Assembly (NCBI RefSeq): GCF_000271845.1
Contig: NZ_JH719392.1
Location: 486,945 to 550,944, forward strand
Source: Rhizobium leguminosarum bv. trifolii WSM2297
GTDB lineage: Bacteria; Pseudomonadota; Alphaproteobacteria; Rhizobiales; Rhizobiaceae
Direction of reading: 5' to 3'
Length of the DNA: 64,000 nucleotides
Part shown: piece after piece, positions 43,553 through 52,659 of the stretch
How positions within the stretch are numbered: the stretch's first letter is position 1
Layout: each line of letters starts with the position of its first letter
Notes under the pieces: model-generated
What the model was told of the DNA's origin: nothing
Seen by the model: the letters and a program-made list of their open reading frames with translations, nothing else
Databases searched by the model: none
Program-made: the position numbers and the translations under genes

Positions 43553-45505
43553 TCAGGGAAGACCGGCGAGTTGCAGGCCTTTTATCAGCGGTTCGGTAAA
43601 GGTGGGATCGCGATCGGGGACGAAATGACGGATGTCCTCGCTGCGGAAATCCGGAAAGTTTTCCAGAACCGTCCTGGCATAGGTCCCCGCCTTGCCCTTA
43701 TCGCCCGCCATCGCATGCGAGGCGGCGAGTAGACGCGCCGTTGCCTGTTTAGTCTTCACCGGCTCCAGGGCGTCGATCGCCTTTTCATACTCTTCACGCA
43801 TGAAATGGATACCGCCGAGGTTCCAGTAATAATAATCCGGCGGCAGCGGATTGAGCTTGAAGGCCGCGCGGCTGAGTTCCAGCGCCCGGTCGAAATCGCC
43901 GTCATGGGAAAGGGCGTCGGCGAAATCAGCGAGGATGTCGGCGTCGTTGGGATTGAGATCCTGGGCCTGCTGGAAATATTCCAGGCTTTCGTCGAAGCGG
44001 CGACGATAGAGCGCGACGAAACCAAGCTCGCGGTAGGCCCGGCCGCTATTGGGGTCGGACTGCTGCGCCAGCCGGGCAGCACCATTGGCTTCATCGAGCA
44101 GTTCCTTGTCGCGCATGCCGCGGATCAGCCATTCCATGCCAAGCGCGCGCGACACGCCGGCATGGGCGGCGGAGAAATGCTCATAGCGGTTGAGCGAGGA
44201 TTTGAACCATTTGCGCGCCTGACGCAGATGTTGGAGGTCGGTCTGGGCGATCAGCCGCTTGCCTTCCAGGTAAAGACGGTAGGCAGACGCCGGCGCCTCG
44301 CCGATCGGCATCGCCAGTTCGTGGCGTTCGATCGTGTCGGCGAGCGAGGAGACGATCCGCCGCGTCAGATGCGCGAAGGATTCGCTGATCTTCTGCATGA
44401 CCAGGGGCAGTTCCAGCGCCCAGATCACCTCCGATGTCGTCGTCCGCGTCAGCCGGCAAGTGGCATAGACATCCTCGTCGCGACCCTGGATGGTGACATA
44501 GACTGCATAGTCGAAGCTGAGGTCGAGCGGGCCGGGCACCGCACGGGCCGGATCGATCGAGCGGCTGAGGATCTCCAGGCTCGTATGCGCCGCAATCACC
44601 TTGAAGCCGCGCTGCTGGCTAAGCCCGATGGTCACGTCTTCGAGAAGCGCCCTGCCGACGCGCTCCATCAGCGGATCGGTGAAGATGCTTTCCGGCGGCA
44701 GGATGATGATGCGCGGCTGGCCAAGCAGATTGGCAGACATGCCAGGCGCCGACGTGCGCTCCGGCGCGGCAGCTTGTGCTGGAGGGATCAGGCCGAGTTC
44801 GCGGGCAAGCGCCGTGGTGCTTTCCTCCGGCTCGGTGTCGAAATCATCCTTCAGCTGGCTCTTGCATTTCAAATAGGCCTGACGGGCCGCGGCCGGGTCG
44901 TTCAGCCTGACCTGGGTGCGCATCAGGGCGCGATAGGCGGTTTCGCTGGCGGGGTCGAGTTCCAGCAGACGCCGGGCAAGGGCCACCTGCTCTTCGTCCG
45001 ATCTGTCTTCCGATGTCTCGATCAGCCGCGTGAGGTGGGCGGAGCGCAATTCGTCGATACGCTGGCGCTCGAAGGTCAGCCAGTCCTCGGCGCCCTGGGT
45101 CGGCGATTTGGCGCCTTCGAGCAATTCGCCGTTCAGCATATCGCTGTCTTCGGGGGAGAGCGGCCCTTTCTGCTTCAGGATATGGACGTCGACTTCCCAG
45201 CCATCGGCAAGCCCGATATGGGTTCGGGTTGCGGCAAGCAGTGGCGGAAGGTCGGCGGGAATGCTCTGTTCGATGCGCGCCAAAAGCTGGCGCAGGCTGC
45301 CTGCCCGTTTTTCCGGCAGTTCCGATTGCCAGAGTTGGCGCCTGACGGTTTCGCGGTCGAGTTCGAGATTGGTTTCGGCCGCGAGCATGGCGAGGAGAAA
45401 ATAAGACTTCTCCGGCAAGGGGAGTTCCCTCCCCGCCGCCAGCAATCGCGGTCGTCCGAGCAGGCAGAGCCTGTTCGTCGACATCTGTCCGGATGTCCGT
45501 TGCAT
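43553..45505 (-). CDS. SARP-type transcriptional regulator with TPR domain
   Basis: A protein of about 650 residues. An N-terminal OmpR-like winged helix (LCLLGRPRLLAAGRELPLPE, then AGSLRQLLARIEQSIP) is followed by a bacterial transcriptional activation (BTAD) domain (about residues 130-240). A TolB/adenylate-cyclase-associated type region follows (IIILPPESIFTDPLMERVGR, about 265-400), then TPR repeats (GRAYRELGFVALYRRRFDES, DFADALSHDGDFDRALELSR). It lies about 105 bases upstream of the precursor/YcaO/TfuA genes in the same direction. SARP proteins often activate peptide or antibiotic loci, so it may control them. Confidence 0.82.
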   Translation of the reverse strand: MQRTSGQMSTNRLCLLGRPRLLAAGRELPLPEKSYFLLAMLAAETNLELDRETVRRQLWQSELPEKRAGSLRQLLARIEQSIPADLPPLLAATRTHIGLADGWEVDVHILKQKGPLSPEDSDMLNGELLEGAKSPTQGAEDWLTFERQRIDELRSAHLTRLIETSEDRSDEEQVALARRLLELDPASETAYRALMRTQVRLNDPAAARQAYLKCKSQLKDDFDTEPEESTTALARELGLIPPAQAAAPERTSAPGMSANLLGQPRIIILPPESIFTDPLMERVGRALLEDVTIGLSQQRGFKVIAAHTSLEILSRSIDPARAVPGPLDLSFDYAVYVTIQGRDEDVYATCRLTRTTTSEVIWALELPLVMQKISESFAHLTRRIVSSLADTIERHELAMPIGEAPASAYRLYLEGKRLIAQTDLQHLRQARKWFKSSLNRYEHFSAAHAGVSRALGMEWLIRGMRDKELLDEANGAARLAQQSDPNSGRAYRELGFVALYRRRFDESLEYFQQAQDLNPNDADILADFADALSHDGDFDRALELSRAAFKLNPLPPDYYYWNLGGIHFMREEYEKAIDALEPVKTKQATARLLAASHAMAGDKGKAGTYARTVLENFPDFRSEDIRHFVPDRDPTFTEPLIKGLQLAGLP

Positions 45506-45728
45506 CCCGGTTCTCACCCCTGAAGCCAATGCGTAAAAACGCACCGGCGGTCCAGAGATCATGTTAGTGCTATAAAGCCGCCGCGCATAGCGGTTTTGCT
45601 GTAAAATGGCAAAATTTCAGCGAATATTTGCATTTCCGTGTGTCGCTCGCCGATAAGATGCTTCGTCGAAACTTGCGGTGGCCGCCGTTTTCTACGTCCG
45701 GATGCGGCGCGCTATTCGAACTGCCCCG

Positions 45729-46628
45729 TTACAGCACTTGCGCAAGCCGTTTCGGGCTTGTTTCCGCTGCGGCCGCGGCCTCGAGGAAATCGAGACCGAT
45801 ATCCAGCACGGGCGCGCTGTGCGTCAGCCAGCCGACGGAGATGAGGTCGACGCCGGATGCCGCGATTGCGGCAGCGGTTGCCGGTGTCACCCGGCCGGAT
45901 GCCTCGGTGATCGCCCGGCCGGCGACGATGGCAACGGCTTGGCGCAGCTGATCCGGCGTCATGTTGTCGAGCAGGACCGCGTCGACTCCGGTGTCCATCG
46001 CTTCGCGCAGCTGATCGAGGGTGTCCACTTCGACCTCGATCTTCACCAGATGGCCGATGCCGGCGCGGGCCCGGCGGATGGCCTCGGTGACGCCCCCTGA
46101 TATGGCGATGTGATTGTCTTTGATCAGCACCGCGTCATAGAGCGCGAAACGGTGGTTCATGCCGCCGCCGGCCCGTACCGCATATTTCTCCAGTGCCCTC
46201 AGCCCCGGCGTCGTCTTGCGGGTGCAGGCGACGGAGGCTTTGGTGCCGCGGATGGCGGTGGCGATCTCCGCCGTCACGGTGGCGATGCCGGAGAGATGGC
46301 CGAGGAAATTCAGCGCGGTGCGCTCAGCGGTCAGGAGGCCACGTGACGGGCCTTCGATGGTGGCGATGATGTCGCCGGGCTTGACCCCATCGCCGTCCTG
46401 GAAATGGCGGCGCATGGTGATCTCCGGATCAACCAGGGCGAAGGCGAGTTCGGCCGTATCGAGGCCAGCGATCACGCCTGGCTGGCGGGCGGCCATGATG
46501 ACTGTCGAGCGATGATCGCTGGGGATGACCGATGCCGAGGTGATATCGCCGGCAAGGCCGAGATCTTCGAGCAGGGCCGCCCGGACCAAGGGTTCGACGA
46601 TCAGGCGCGGAAGCGGAACAAGGTTCAT
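45729..46628 (-). CDS. nadC: nicotinate-nucleotide pyrophosphorylase (quinolinate phosphoribosyltransferase)
   Basis: A 299-residue enzyme that converts quinolinate and PRPP to nicotinate mononucleotide. Family blocks: LLEDLGLAGDITSASVIP near residue 20, AERTALNFLGHLSGIAT near 105, ACTRKTTPGLRALEKYAV near 137, and LIKDNHIAISGG near 170. The start is the ATG at 46626-46628, one base after the nadB stop; a longer frame is just nadB coding sequence in another phase. Last gene of the nadABC operon. Confidence 0.95.
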   Translation of the reverse strand: MNLVPLPRLIVEPLVRAALLEDLGLAGDITSASVIPSDHRSTVIMAARQPGVIAGLDTAELAFALVDPEITMRRHFQDGDGVKPGDIIATIEGPSRGLLTAERTALNFLGHLSGIATVTAEIATAIRGTKASVACTRKTTPGLRALEKYAVRAGGGMNHRFALYDAVLIKDNHIAISGGVTEAIRRARAGIGHLVKIEVEVDTLDQLREAMDTGVDAVLLDNMTPDQLRQAVAIVAGRAITEASGRVTPATAAAIAASGVDLISVGWLTHSAPVLDIGLDFLEAAAAAETSPKRLAQVL

Positions 46629-46629
46629 C

Positions 46630-48171
46630 TCAGGCACTCCTGGCAAAGGCATAGGGCGGGGTGGCGCGGGCGATCTCCAGCGCATCTGCAAGGCGCATCT
46701 GCCGCCGGTTGGCCTTGGCAAGCTTCAGCGGAAAATCGGTGCGGGCATGGGCGCCGCGCGATTCCATCCGCAGGCTGGCAAAGACGGCGATCAGCAGCGC
46801 GACGATAGCCGGATCGGAGGCGGGGCCGTCGCCTTCGGCCAGCGGCAGCAGCGCGGCGATCGCGCCCTGCATGGCGCCTGCATTGCGCAAGACGCCGAGA
46901 TGGCGCGAGACGATCGGCCTGACAAGCGATGCATCGGCCGGCGCCGGCAGGCTTTCGACGGAGACGGCACCGGCCCGGCTTGCCGAGACACCTGAAATGT
47001 CGCGCGCCGCCCGCATGCCCATCACCGCTGCCTCCAGGAGCGAATTGCTGGCAAGCCGGTTTGCGCCGTGCAGGCCGGTCGAGGCCGCCTCTCCGGCGAC
47101 CCAGAGGCCGGGCACCGAACTGCGCCCATTTGCATCCGTGGCGACGCCGCCCATGTGATAGTGAACGGCCGGGCGCACTGGAATAAGATCCTTCCCCGGA
47201 TCGATGCCGGCCTCGCTGCAAAGGGCCGATATGACCGGAAAGCGCGCGGCAAAGCGGCGGCCGAGGGCATCGCGGGCATCGAGAAAGACCCGGCCCCCGC
47301 GGGCGATTTCGGCGCTGATGGCGCGCGCCACGACATCGCGCGGCGCAAGCTCGGCGCCCGGAATGCGGGCCATGAACCGGTCGCCGCGTTCATTGACGAG
47401 CAGAGCCCCCTCGCCGCGCACCGCCTCGCTGACCAGCGCCAACGGCCTGCGGCGGGAATCGAGCGCCGTCGGATGGAACTGCACGAATTCCATATCGGCG
47501 AGATCGGCCCCTGCCCTTGCGGCAAGCGCGATCCCCTGGCCGAAATTGCCCATCGGATTGGTGGTCGCATCATAAAGCCCACCGATGCCGCCGGTGGCAA
47601 GCACCAGCTTGGAGGTCGGCAGGATGGCGGCCCCGTTTGCGGTGGCGCAGAGCAGCCCGGCCACGTGCTCGCCGTCTAGCAAAATCCGCCGGGCTTCGAA
47701 ACCTTCGAGCACTGATATGGCATGCGTTTGCGCCACCGCCCGCCCCAGCGCGGCGATGATCGCCGCACCCGATCCGTCGCCTTCGGCATGGATGATGCGA
47801 CGGCGGCTATGGGCGGCCTCCAACCCGAACGAAAGTTCGCCAGCAGCATTGCGGTCGAAGCGGACACCGGCTTGCTCCAGTGCGGCAATCGCTGCCGGTG
47901 CCTCGACAACGATGCCGGCGGCGACCATCGGATCGCAAAGGCCGTCTCCGGCGACAAGCGTATCGGCAAGGTGCAGCGCCGCGCTGTCGTCGGCACCCAT
48001 GCCGGCGGCAATACCGCCCTGCGCCCAGGCGCTCGATGTCTCCGCGCCGAGGGCGGCGCGGGTGACGATGACGGAAGGTTCGGGCGCCAGCGTCAGCGCC
48101 GTCATCAGCCCGGCAAGGCCGCTGCCGACAATCACCGTGCGGCCAGAGAGGTGGTCGAGGATCTCGGTCAT
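46630..48171 (-). CDS. nadB: L-aspartate oxidase
   Basis: A 513-residue flavoenzyme that oxidises aspartate to iminoaspartate. FAD dinucleotide motif [20 protein letters not shown] near residue 10, [14 protein letters not shown] near 46, the catalytic stretch [18 protein letters not shown], the substrate-binding [20 protein letters not shown], and [18 protein letters not shown]. The ATG at 48171 overlaps the nadA stop (ATGA), so a longer upstream frame is not used. It supplies iminoaspartate to NadA. Confidence 0.95.
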   Translation of the reverse strand: MTEILDHLSGRTVIVGSGLAGLMTALTLAPEPSVIVTRAALGAETSSAWAQGGIAAGMGADDSAALHLADTLVAGDGLCDPMVAAGIVVEAPAAIAALEQAGVRFDRNAAGELSFGLEAAHSRRRIIHAEGDGSGAAIIAALGRAVAQTHAISVLEGFEARRILLDGEHVAGLLCATANGAAILPTSKLVLATGGIGGLYDATTNPMGNFGQGIALAARAGADLADMEFVQFHPTALDSRRRPLALVSEAVRGEGALLVNERGDRFMARIPGAELAPRDVVARAISAEIARGGRVFLDARDALGRRFAARFPVISALCSEAGIDPGKDLIPVRPAVHYHMGGVATDANGRSSVPGLWVAGEAASTGLHGANRLASNSLLEAAVMGMRAARDISGVSASRAGAVSVESLPAPADASLVRPIVSRHLGVLRNAGAMQGAIAALLPLAEGDGPASDPAIVALLIAVFASLRMESRGAHARTDFPLKLAKANRRQMRLADALEIARATPPYAFARSA

Positions 48172-49139
48172 ATCGCCAGCATCCTTTCGACGGCACGGCG
48201 GGCGGCGACCGCAATCGCCGGATCGACGGTTACCTCGTGGCGGTTTTCCTCGAGTGCTGCGCGGATATTGGCAAGCGTGATCCTCTTCATATGCGGGCAG
48301 AGATTGCAGGGGCGAATGAACTCGACCTCGGGGTGGTGCACGGCGACATTGTCGCTCATCGAGCATTCGGTGAGCAGCACGACGCGGGCGGGCTTCTGCC
48401 TGGCGACATAATCCGACATCACTGCGGTGGAGCCGGCAAAATCGGCTTCAGCCACCACCTCGGGCGGGCATTCGGGATGGGCGAGCACCGTCACGCCCGG
48501 ATGGTTTTCGCGCAGTTGGCGCACGTCATCGGCGGTGAAGAGTTCATGGACCTCGCAATGGCCGTGCCAGGCGATGATCTCGACATCGGTCTCGCGGGCG
48601 ACGTTGCGGGCCAGATATTCGTCCGGGATCATCAGCACCTTCGGCACGCCGAGCGATTCCACCACCTGTTTGGCATTGCCCGAGGTGCAGCAGATGTCGG
48701 AGGCGGCCTTCACCGCGGCCGAGGTGTTGACATATGTGATGATGGGCACGCCGGGATGGGCCTGGCGCAGCAGCGCAATATCCTCAGGCGTGATCGAATC
48801 CGCCAGCGAGCAGCCGGCGGCGAGATCAGGGATCAGCACGGTTTTCTCAGGATTCAAAAGCTTGGCGGTCTCGGCCATGAAATGCACGCCGGCCAGCACG
48901 ATCACATCGGCATCGACCTCGATCGCCTTGCGGGCGAGCGCCAGGCTGTCGCCGACAATATCGGCGACGCCGTGAAAGATTTCGGGCGTCTGATAGTTGT
49001 GGGCGAGGATGACGGCATTGCGCCGCCGCTTGAGCTCAAGAATGGCGTCGACATCATTTTCGAATGACATCCATTCGGCTTTGGGAATGACGCGGCTGAC
49101 GCGCTCGTAGAGCGAGGATGCGGAAACAGGGTGATTCAT
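48168..49139 (-). CDS. nadA: quinolinate synthase A
   Basis: A 323-residue [4Fe-4S] enzyme that condenses iminoaspartate with dihydroxyacetone phosphate to quinolinate. Motifs include [20 protein letters not shown], then [20 protein letters not shown] and [13 protein letters not shown]. The three cluster Cys lie in [12 protein letters not shown] and [15 protein letters not shown] lies just before the ATG. First gene of nadABC, with a perfect palindrome 15 bases upstream that probably binds the NAD regulator. Confidence 0.95.
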   Translation of the reverse strand: MNHPVSASSLYERVSRVIPKAEWMSFENDVDAILELKRRRNAVILAHNYQTPEIFHGVADIVGDSLALARKAIEVDADVIVLAGVHFMAETAKLLNPEKTVLIPDLAAGCSLADSITPEDIALLRQAHPGVPIITYVNTSAAVKAASDICCTSGNAKQVVESLGVPKVLMIPDEYLARNVARETDVEIIAWHGHCEVHELFTADDVRQLRENHPGVTVLAHPECPPEVVAEADFAGSTAVMSDYVARQKPARVVLLTECSMSDNVAVHHPEVEFIRPCNLCPHMKRITLANIRAALEENRHEVTVDPAIAVAARRAVERMLAI

Positions 49140-49153
49140 GACCGGCTCCTAAT

Positions 49154-49172
49154 TATGCTCTATTTGAGCATA
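49154..49172. promoter_or_regulatory. nadABC operator (probable NadQ site)
   Basis: TATGCTC, a 5-base spacer, GAGCATA: perfect 7-bp arms in the short gap before nadA. A further half site GAGCATA occurs at 49200-49206, just before the 3' end of the regulator gene. The palindrome lies where a repressor would block nadA transcription. Confidence 0.75.
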
Positions 49173-49208
49173 TCATAGGCAGATAGATATTCTCACCATG
49201 AGCATATG

Positions 49209-50138
49209 TCAATTGCGGGAGAGCGGTAATTTCGTTCCGGCGAGCGCCCGTTCTTCGAGCACCGTGTGGCGGAAGCGGAAGAGCTTGGCCGGCCGGCCGC
49301 CGGTTTCGCTTTCCGTGCCGCCGGTTTCCTCGACCAGTTCCTGCTGTTCAATCAGGCGGCGGAAATTCTGCTTGTGCAATGTCAGTCCCGCCAAAGCCTC
49401 GATCGTCCGCTGCAGCCGCAAGAGCGTAAAACTCTCCGGCATCAGTTCGAAGACGACCGGGCGGTATTTGATTTTGGCGCGCAGCCTTGCAATGCCGGTC
49501 GCCAGGATACGGCGGTGATCGGCAAACATCGGCCGGCCGAGATTGGCCTCGGCGGTACATCCGGCCTCCGTGACGAGCCCTGCTTCATAGAGCAGTTCGT
49601 AACGCTGCAGCGCCATATCCTCGTTCCAGCCGCCGCCATCGAGGCCGAAGGTGAAATCCGCCCGGCGATGGCGGTGGTTGCGCCGGGCCGGATCGGCATC
49701 CGCCCAGCTCTTCAGGCGCGCGACGATCTCGTCGAGCACGGCCGGCCGGCCCTGCCGGTGGTCTTCCCAGGGAAAATATTCGTACCAGCCGTGCCATCCC
49801 GGCCGGCCGGCGCCCGACTGTTCGTTGACCAGGCCGAGATAGCTGATCGAGATCGTCCGCCCGCCCGGGATATCGTTGTTGCGGTCACGGTCGGCGAAGG
49901 TATAGAGCTGTTCGAGATAGCCGACCGGATGCTCGGTCTGCTCCTGCACCCATTCGCGCAGGCCCGATTGCAGGGTGCGATGGCCCATTTCGAACGGGCC
50001 TGACGGCAGCGCATTGCCGGAACGGATGGTCATCACGCGCGGCTCGTCCCCCGTCACCGCGACGAGCACCGCAATCAATTCCGCATGCGCAAAGCCGATC
50101 GTCACAGGGGACCGAATACTCCGTTCCGAAAGGGCCAT
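49209..50138 (-). CDS. nadQ: NadQ-type (Nudix-like plus winged helix) regulator of NAD synthesis
   Basis: A protein of about 309 residues with an N-terminal Nudix-like fold (IGFAHAELIAVLVAVTGDEP, then DRDRNNDIPGGRTISISYLG) lacking a normal Nudix box, and a C-terminal winged-helix region (LLRLQRTIEALAGLTLHKQN). This matches the NadQ regulators that repress nadABC in alphaproteobacteria. It is directly upstream of nadA on the same strand. The start is uncertain: the ATG at 50138 has AGGA too close, and a later GTG (SPVTIG region) is possible. Confidence 0.75.
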   Translation of the reverse strand: MALSERSIRSPVTIGFAHAELIAVLVAVTGDEPRVMTIRSGNALPSGPFEMGHRTLQSGLREWVQEQTEHPVGYLEQLYTFADRDRNNDIPGGRTISISYLGLVNEQSGAGRPGWHGWYEYFPWEDHRQGRPAVLDEIVARLKSWADADPARRNHRHRRADFTFGLDGGGWNEDMALQRYELLYEAGLVTEAGCTAEANLGRPMFADHRRILATGIARLRAKIKYRPVVFELMPESFTLLRLQRTIEALAGLTLHKQNFRRLIEQQELVEETGGTESETGGRPAKLFRFRHTVLEERALAGTKLPLSRN

Positions 50139-50242
50139 TCCTGACACAGGCAGGGACGGAAGCCAATGGAGCGGAAGCAACTTGGCGGCGCTTCCCACAT
50201 CATCGAGGTGAGCGTTAGCGAAGGCAACGATCACGCCGATCC

Positions 50243-51055
50243 TCAGCTCTTGCCCGTCTCTCCAGCCAGCCGATCCAGGAAAATCTGCAACTCCGCCTCG
50301 TCGATCCCGACGCAATGGCGCTGTTCCGGATAGGCGCCGGTCCGGACATCCGCAGCGAATTCCGTGAAGGCGGCGATGCGTTCGCGCTGCAGCCGGTCGT
50401 GTTCGGCGGCGAAGTTGCGATAGACCTTGGCATGGCGTGGATAATGGTCGCGATTGGCGCCGAGCACGTCGTCGGCAAAGAGGTATTGGGCGTCGCAGCC
50501 GCTGCCGGCGCCCATGGAAATCATCAGCATCGAGGTGTTGCTGCTGATGGCGGCGGCGACATCGCCCGGCACGACTTCGATTTCGGCGGCGAAAGCGCCG
50601 GCCTCTTCCAGCGCCCTGGTCTGCCGCCAGATTTCGGCCGCACTCGCCGCCGTCTTGCCGACGGCGCGGAAGCCGCCGGTCCAGGTCGCCTTCGACGGGA
50701 TCAGCCCGAGATGGCCGCAGACGGGGATGCCCTCATCACGCATGCGCCGGATCGTCTGCAGGCTGGCGGCGCAATAGACCGCATCGCCACCCGCCTTCAA
50801 CGTGGCGAAAGCTGCCCTGATATAGTCTTCTGCCGTGACATGGTCGCCATATTCGAGGCCGGGAATGGCAAAGGGTGTCGGGGCGATTTCGCGAAAGACC
50901 GGGCCGAGCAGCGAAGGCGGCACCGAGACGATGTCGATTCCGGCCTTTTCGGCGGCTTCGGCCTCTTCCAGCGAGGTGACGCGCAGCATGGTGAGCTGGC
51001 GCTTGCCCTTCTCCGCCAGCAGATCGGCGACGGTCGCGCGTCGATGTTTCTTCAT
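50243..51055 (-). CDS. PanB-like protein with altered active site
   Basis: A 270-residue TIM-barrel protein related to ketopantoate hydroxymethyltransferase (PanB): GIPVCGHLGLIPSKATWTGG and VYRNFAAEHDRL match, and the late Glu is kept in EIEVVP. However, the VGDS segment carrying the first metal Asp reads VSVPPS, and the VKIEG segment (Lys and Glu in E. coli PanB) reads VYCAAS. It is therefore doubtful that it makes ketopantoate. The ATG at 51055 has AAGGA upstream. It follows the mocF-like gene after 30 bases, so it probably works with that oxygenase system. Confidence 0.75.
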   Translation of the reverse strand: MKKHRRATVADLLAEKGKRQLTMLRVTSLEEAEAAEKAGIDIVSVPPSLLGPVFREIAPTPFAIPGLEYGDHVTAEDYIRAAFATLKAGGDAVYCAASLQTIRRMRDEGIPVCGHLGLIPSKATWTGGFRAVGKTAASAAEIWRQTRALEEAGAFAAEIEVVPGDVAAAISSNTSMLMISMGAGSGCDAQYLFADDVLGANRDHYPRHAKVYRNFAAEHDRLQRERIAAFTEFAADVRTGAYPEQRHCVGIDEAELQIFLDRLAGETGKS

Positions 51056-51085
51056 CGTCAATTCCTTTGAAAAATTTCGGCCAGC

Positions 51086-52324
51086 TCACGCGGCCAGCAG
51101 GGATTTCAGTTTGATGTCGCTGGCTGCGAGCGCAGCCGGATCCGGATGGGCGCGGGCCGCGATCAGCATTTCGGCGAGCCGGATATCGCGCGCCACCGCA
51201 TTGCCGGGTCCGATGCCGCTGGCGGCGATCAGCCGTCCATCGGCGTCGAGATGGAACAGAATGAAGGCGCCCGCGCCGAGGTCGCGGCGCTGATGGGTGG
51301 CGGCCCCTTCGGCAAGGCCCGATATTTGCAGCGTCATGTCGTATTGATCCGACCAGAACCACGGCACCGCCGACACGGCTTGGCCGAGGCCGAGCATGTT
51401 GGCCGCGGCCAATGTGCCCTGCTCCTGGGCGTTGCGCCAGGATTCCAGCCGCACCCGCCGGCCGCCATAGATCGACAGCGGAAAAGAGCAGCAGTCGCCG
51501 GCGGCAAAAACATCCGGTGCCGAGGTCTGGAGATTGATATCGACGGCAATTCCGTTGTCGATTGTGAGCCCTGCCCTTTCGGCGATCTCGACATTCGGCC
51601 GGGCGCCGATGCCGACAAGGGCAAGATCGGCTTCGATCACATCGCCGCCCGACAGCCGAATCAGGGCTTTCCCACTTTCCTCGGTCAGCGCCTCGATCGA
51701 GACGCCGCAGCGGATATCGACGCCTTCGGCGCGATGGCGCTCGGTCAGCAGATGAGCAATCTCCTCCGGCACGCCCCGCTTCAACACGCGTTCCAGCCCC
51801 TCGATGACCGCGACCTCGGCGCCGAGCAGGCGCGCGGTCGCCGCCAGTTCCAACCCGATGAAGCCGCCGCCGATGATGGCGATATGTTTCCCGGGTTTCA
51901 TCACATCGCGCAGTGCCGCCGCGTCGTGATGGGTCCGCAGCGAGCGAATATGGGCGCTGCCCTCCGGCGCGCCGGGGAACGAACGCGCGGCTGCGCCCGT
52001 TGCCAGCAGAAGTCTGTCGTAGGAGAGCGTCGTAGCGTCCGAAAGCGTGACGGTCCTGGATGCGGTAACGAGATCTTTCGCCTCCAGGCCGGTCAGCAGC
52101 CGGATGCTGGTTTCGGCGTATTTTTCCACCGCGGCGATGAATTTCGGATTGTCCGCATCGGCGGAACCCGCCTTGGAAAGCGGCGGCCGCTCATAGGGAT
52201 GAAGGGGTTCGGCGCCAACAAGCGTTATTTCACCGTCAAACCCCTTTTCCCGCAAGGCGAAGGCGGCGCGTGCTCCGCATTCGCCTGCCCCCAAAATAAC
52301 GAAATGAGCCACACCAGCCTCCAT
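51086..52324 (-). CDS. FAD-dependent ferredoxin reductase, MocF-like
   Basis: A 412-residue pyridine-nucleotide-disulfide-type reductase. FAD motif LGAGECGARAAFALREKG near residue 8, NAD motif IIGGGFIGLELAATARLLGA near 150, and FAD-binding VFAAGDCCSF near 275. It passes electrons from NAD(P)H to the Rieske protein encoded upstream. Its ATG overlaps the ferredoxin stop by one base (TGATG). The trio resembles MocF, MocE and MocD of rhizopine catabolism. Confidence 0.85.
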   Translation of the reverse strand: MEAGVAHFVILGAGECGARAAFALREKGFDGEITLVGAEPLHPYERPPLSKAGSADADNPKFIAAVEKYAETSIRLLTGLEAKDLVTASRTVTLSDATTLSYDRLLLATGAAARSFPGAPEGSAHIRSLRTHHDAAALRDVMKPGKHIAIIGGGFIGLELAATARLLGAEVAVIEGLERVLKRGVPEEIAHLLTERHRAEGVDIRCGVSIEALTEESGKALIRLSGGDVIEADLALVGIGARPNVEIAERAGLTIDNGIAVDINLQTSAPDVFAAGDCCSFPLSIYGGRRVRLESWRNAQEQGTLAAANMLGLGQAVSAVPWFWSDQYDMTLQISGLAEGAATHQRRDLGAGAFILFHLDADGRLIAASGIGPGNAVARDIRLAEMLIAARAHPDPAALAASDIKLKSLLAA

Positions 52325-52638
52325 CAGAGCGAGATGAAGACGGCGCCGCCTTCGACCTTCACGGGATAGGTCTTGAGATTGACGCAGACCGGTGCGCCCT
52401 TGGCTTCGCCCGTCTTGTAATTGAAGCGGCCGTTATGTTTCGGACATTCGATGATCTCATCCATCACAAGCCCGTCGGCGAGATGGATCTGTTCATGGGT
52501 GCAGAGCCCGTCGGTCGCGAAGAATTCGTCGTCGGGGCTGCGGTAGACCGCAAAGGTGCGCCCGTCATGATCGAAGCGGATGACATCCTCTTCGTCGATC
52601 TCGTGCTTGCCGCAAACCTCGATCCAATTTCCGCTCAT
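52324..52638 (-). CDS. Rieske [2Fe-2S] ferredoxin, MocE-like
   Basis: A 104-residue Rieske protein. The cluster ligands are visible as the C-x-H in LCTHEQIHL (near residue 46) and C-x-x-H in CPKHNGRFNY (near 64). It carries electrons from the reductase to the membrane-bound oxygenase. It lies 21 bases after the oxygenase gene and overlaps the reductase gene. Similar small ferredoxins occur in the moc rhizopine cluster. Confidence 0.9.
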   Translation of the reverse strand: MSGNWIEVCGKHEIDEEDVIRFDHDGRTFAVYRSPDDEFFATDGLCTHEQIHLADGLVMDEIIECPKHNGRFNYKTGEAKGAPVCVNLKTYPVKVEGGAVFISL

Positions 52639-52659
52639 CTTGTCCTCCCTTGATTGTGA

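Noticed and set aside
43805..45523. 572-codon open frame on the plus strand opposite the SARP regulator
   Set aside because: The opposite strand encodes a recognisable SARP/TPR protein; the antisense product has no known features.
50243..51055. Annotating the PanB-like gene simply as panB
   Set aside because: Key metal and substrate residues are replaced, and no panC is adjacent, so the pantothenate role is not supported.
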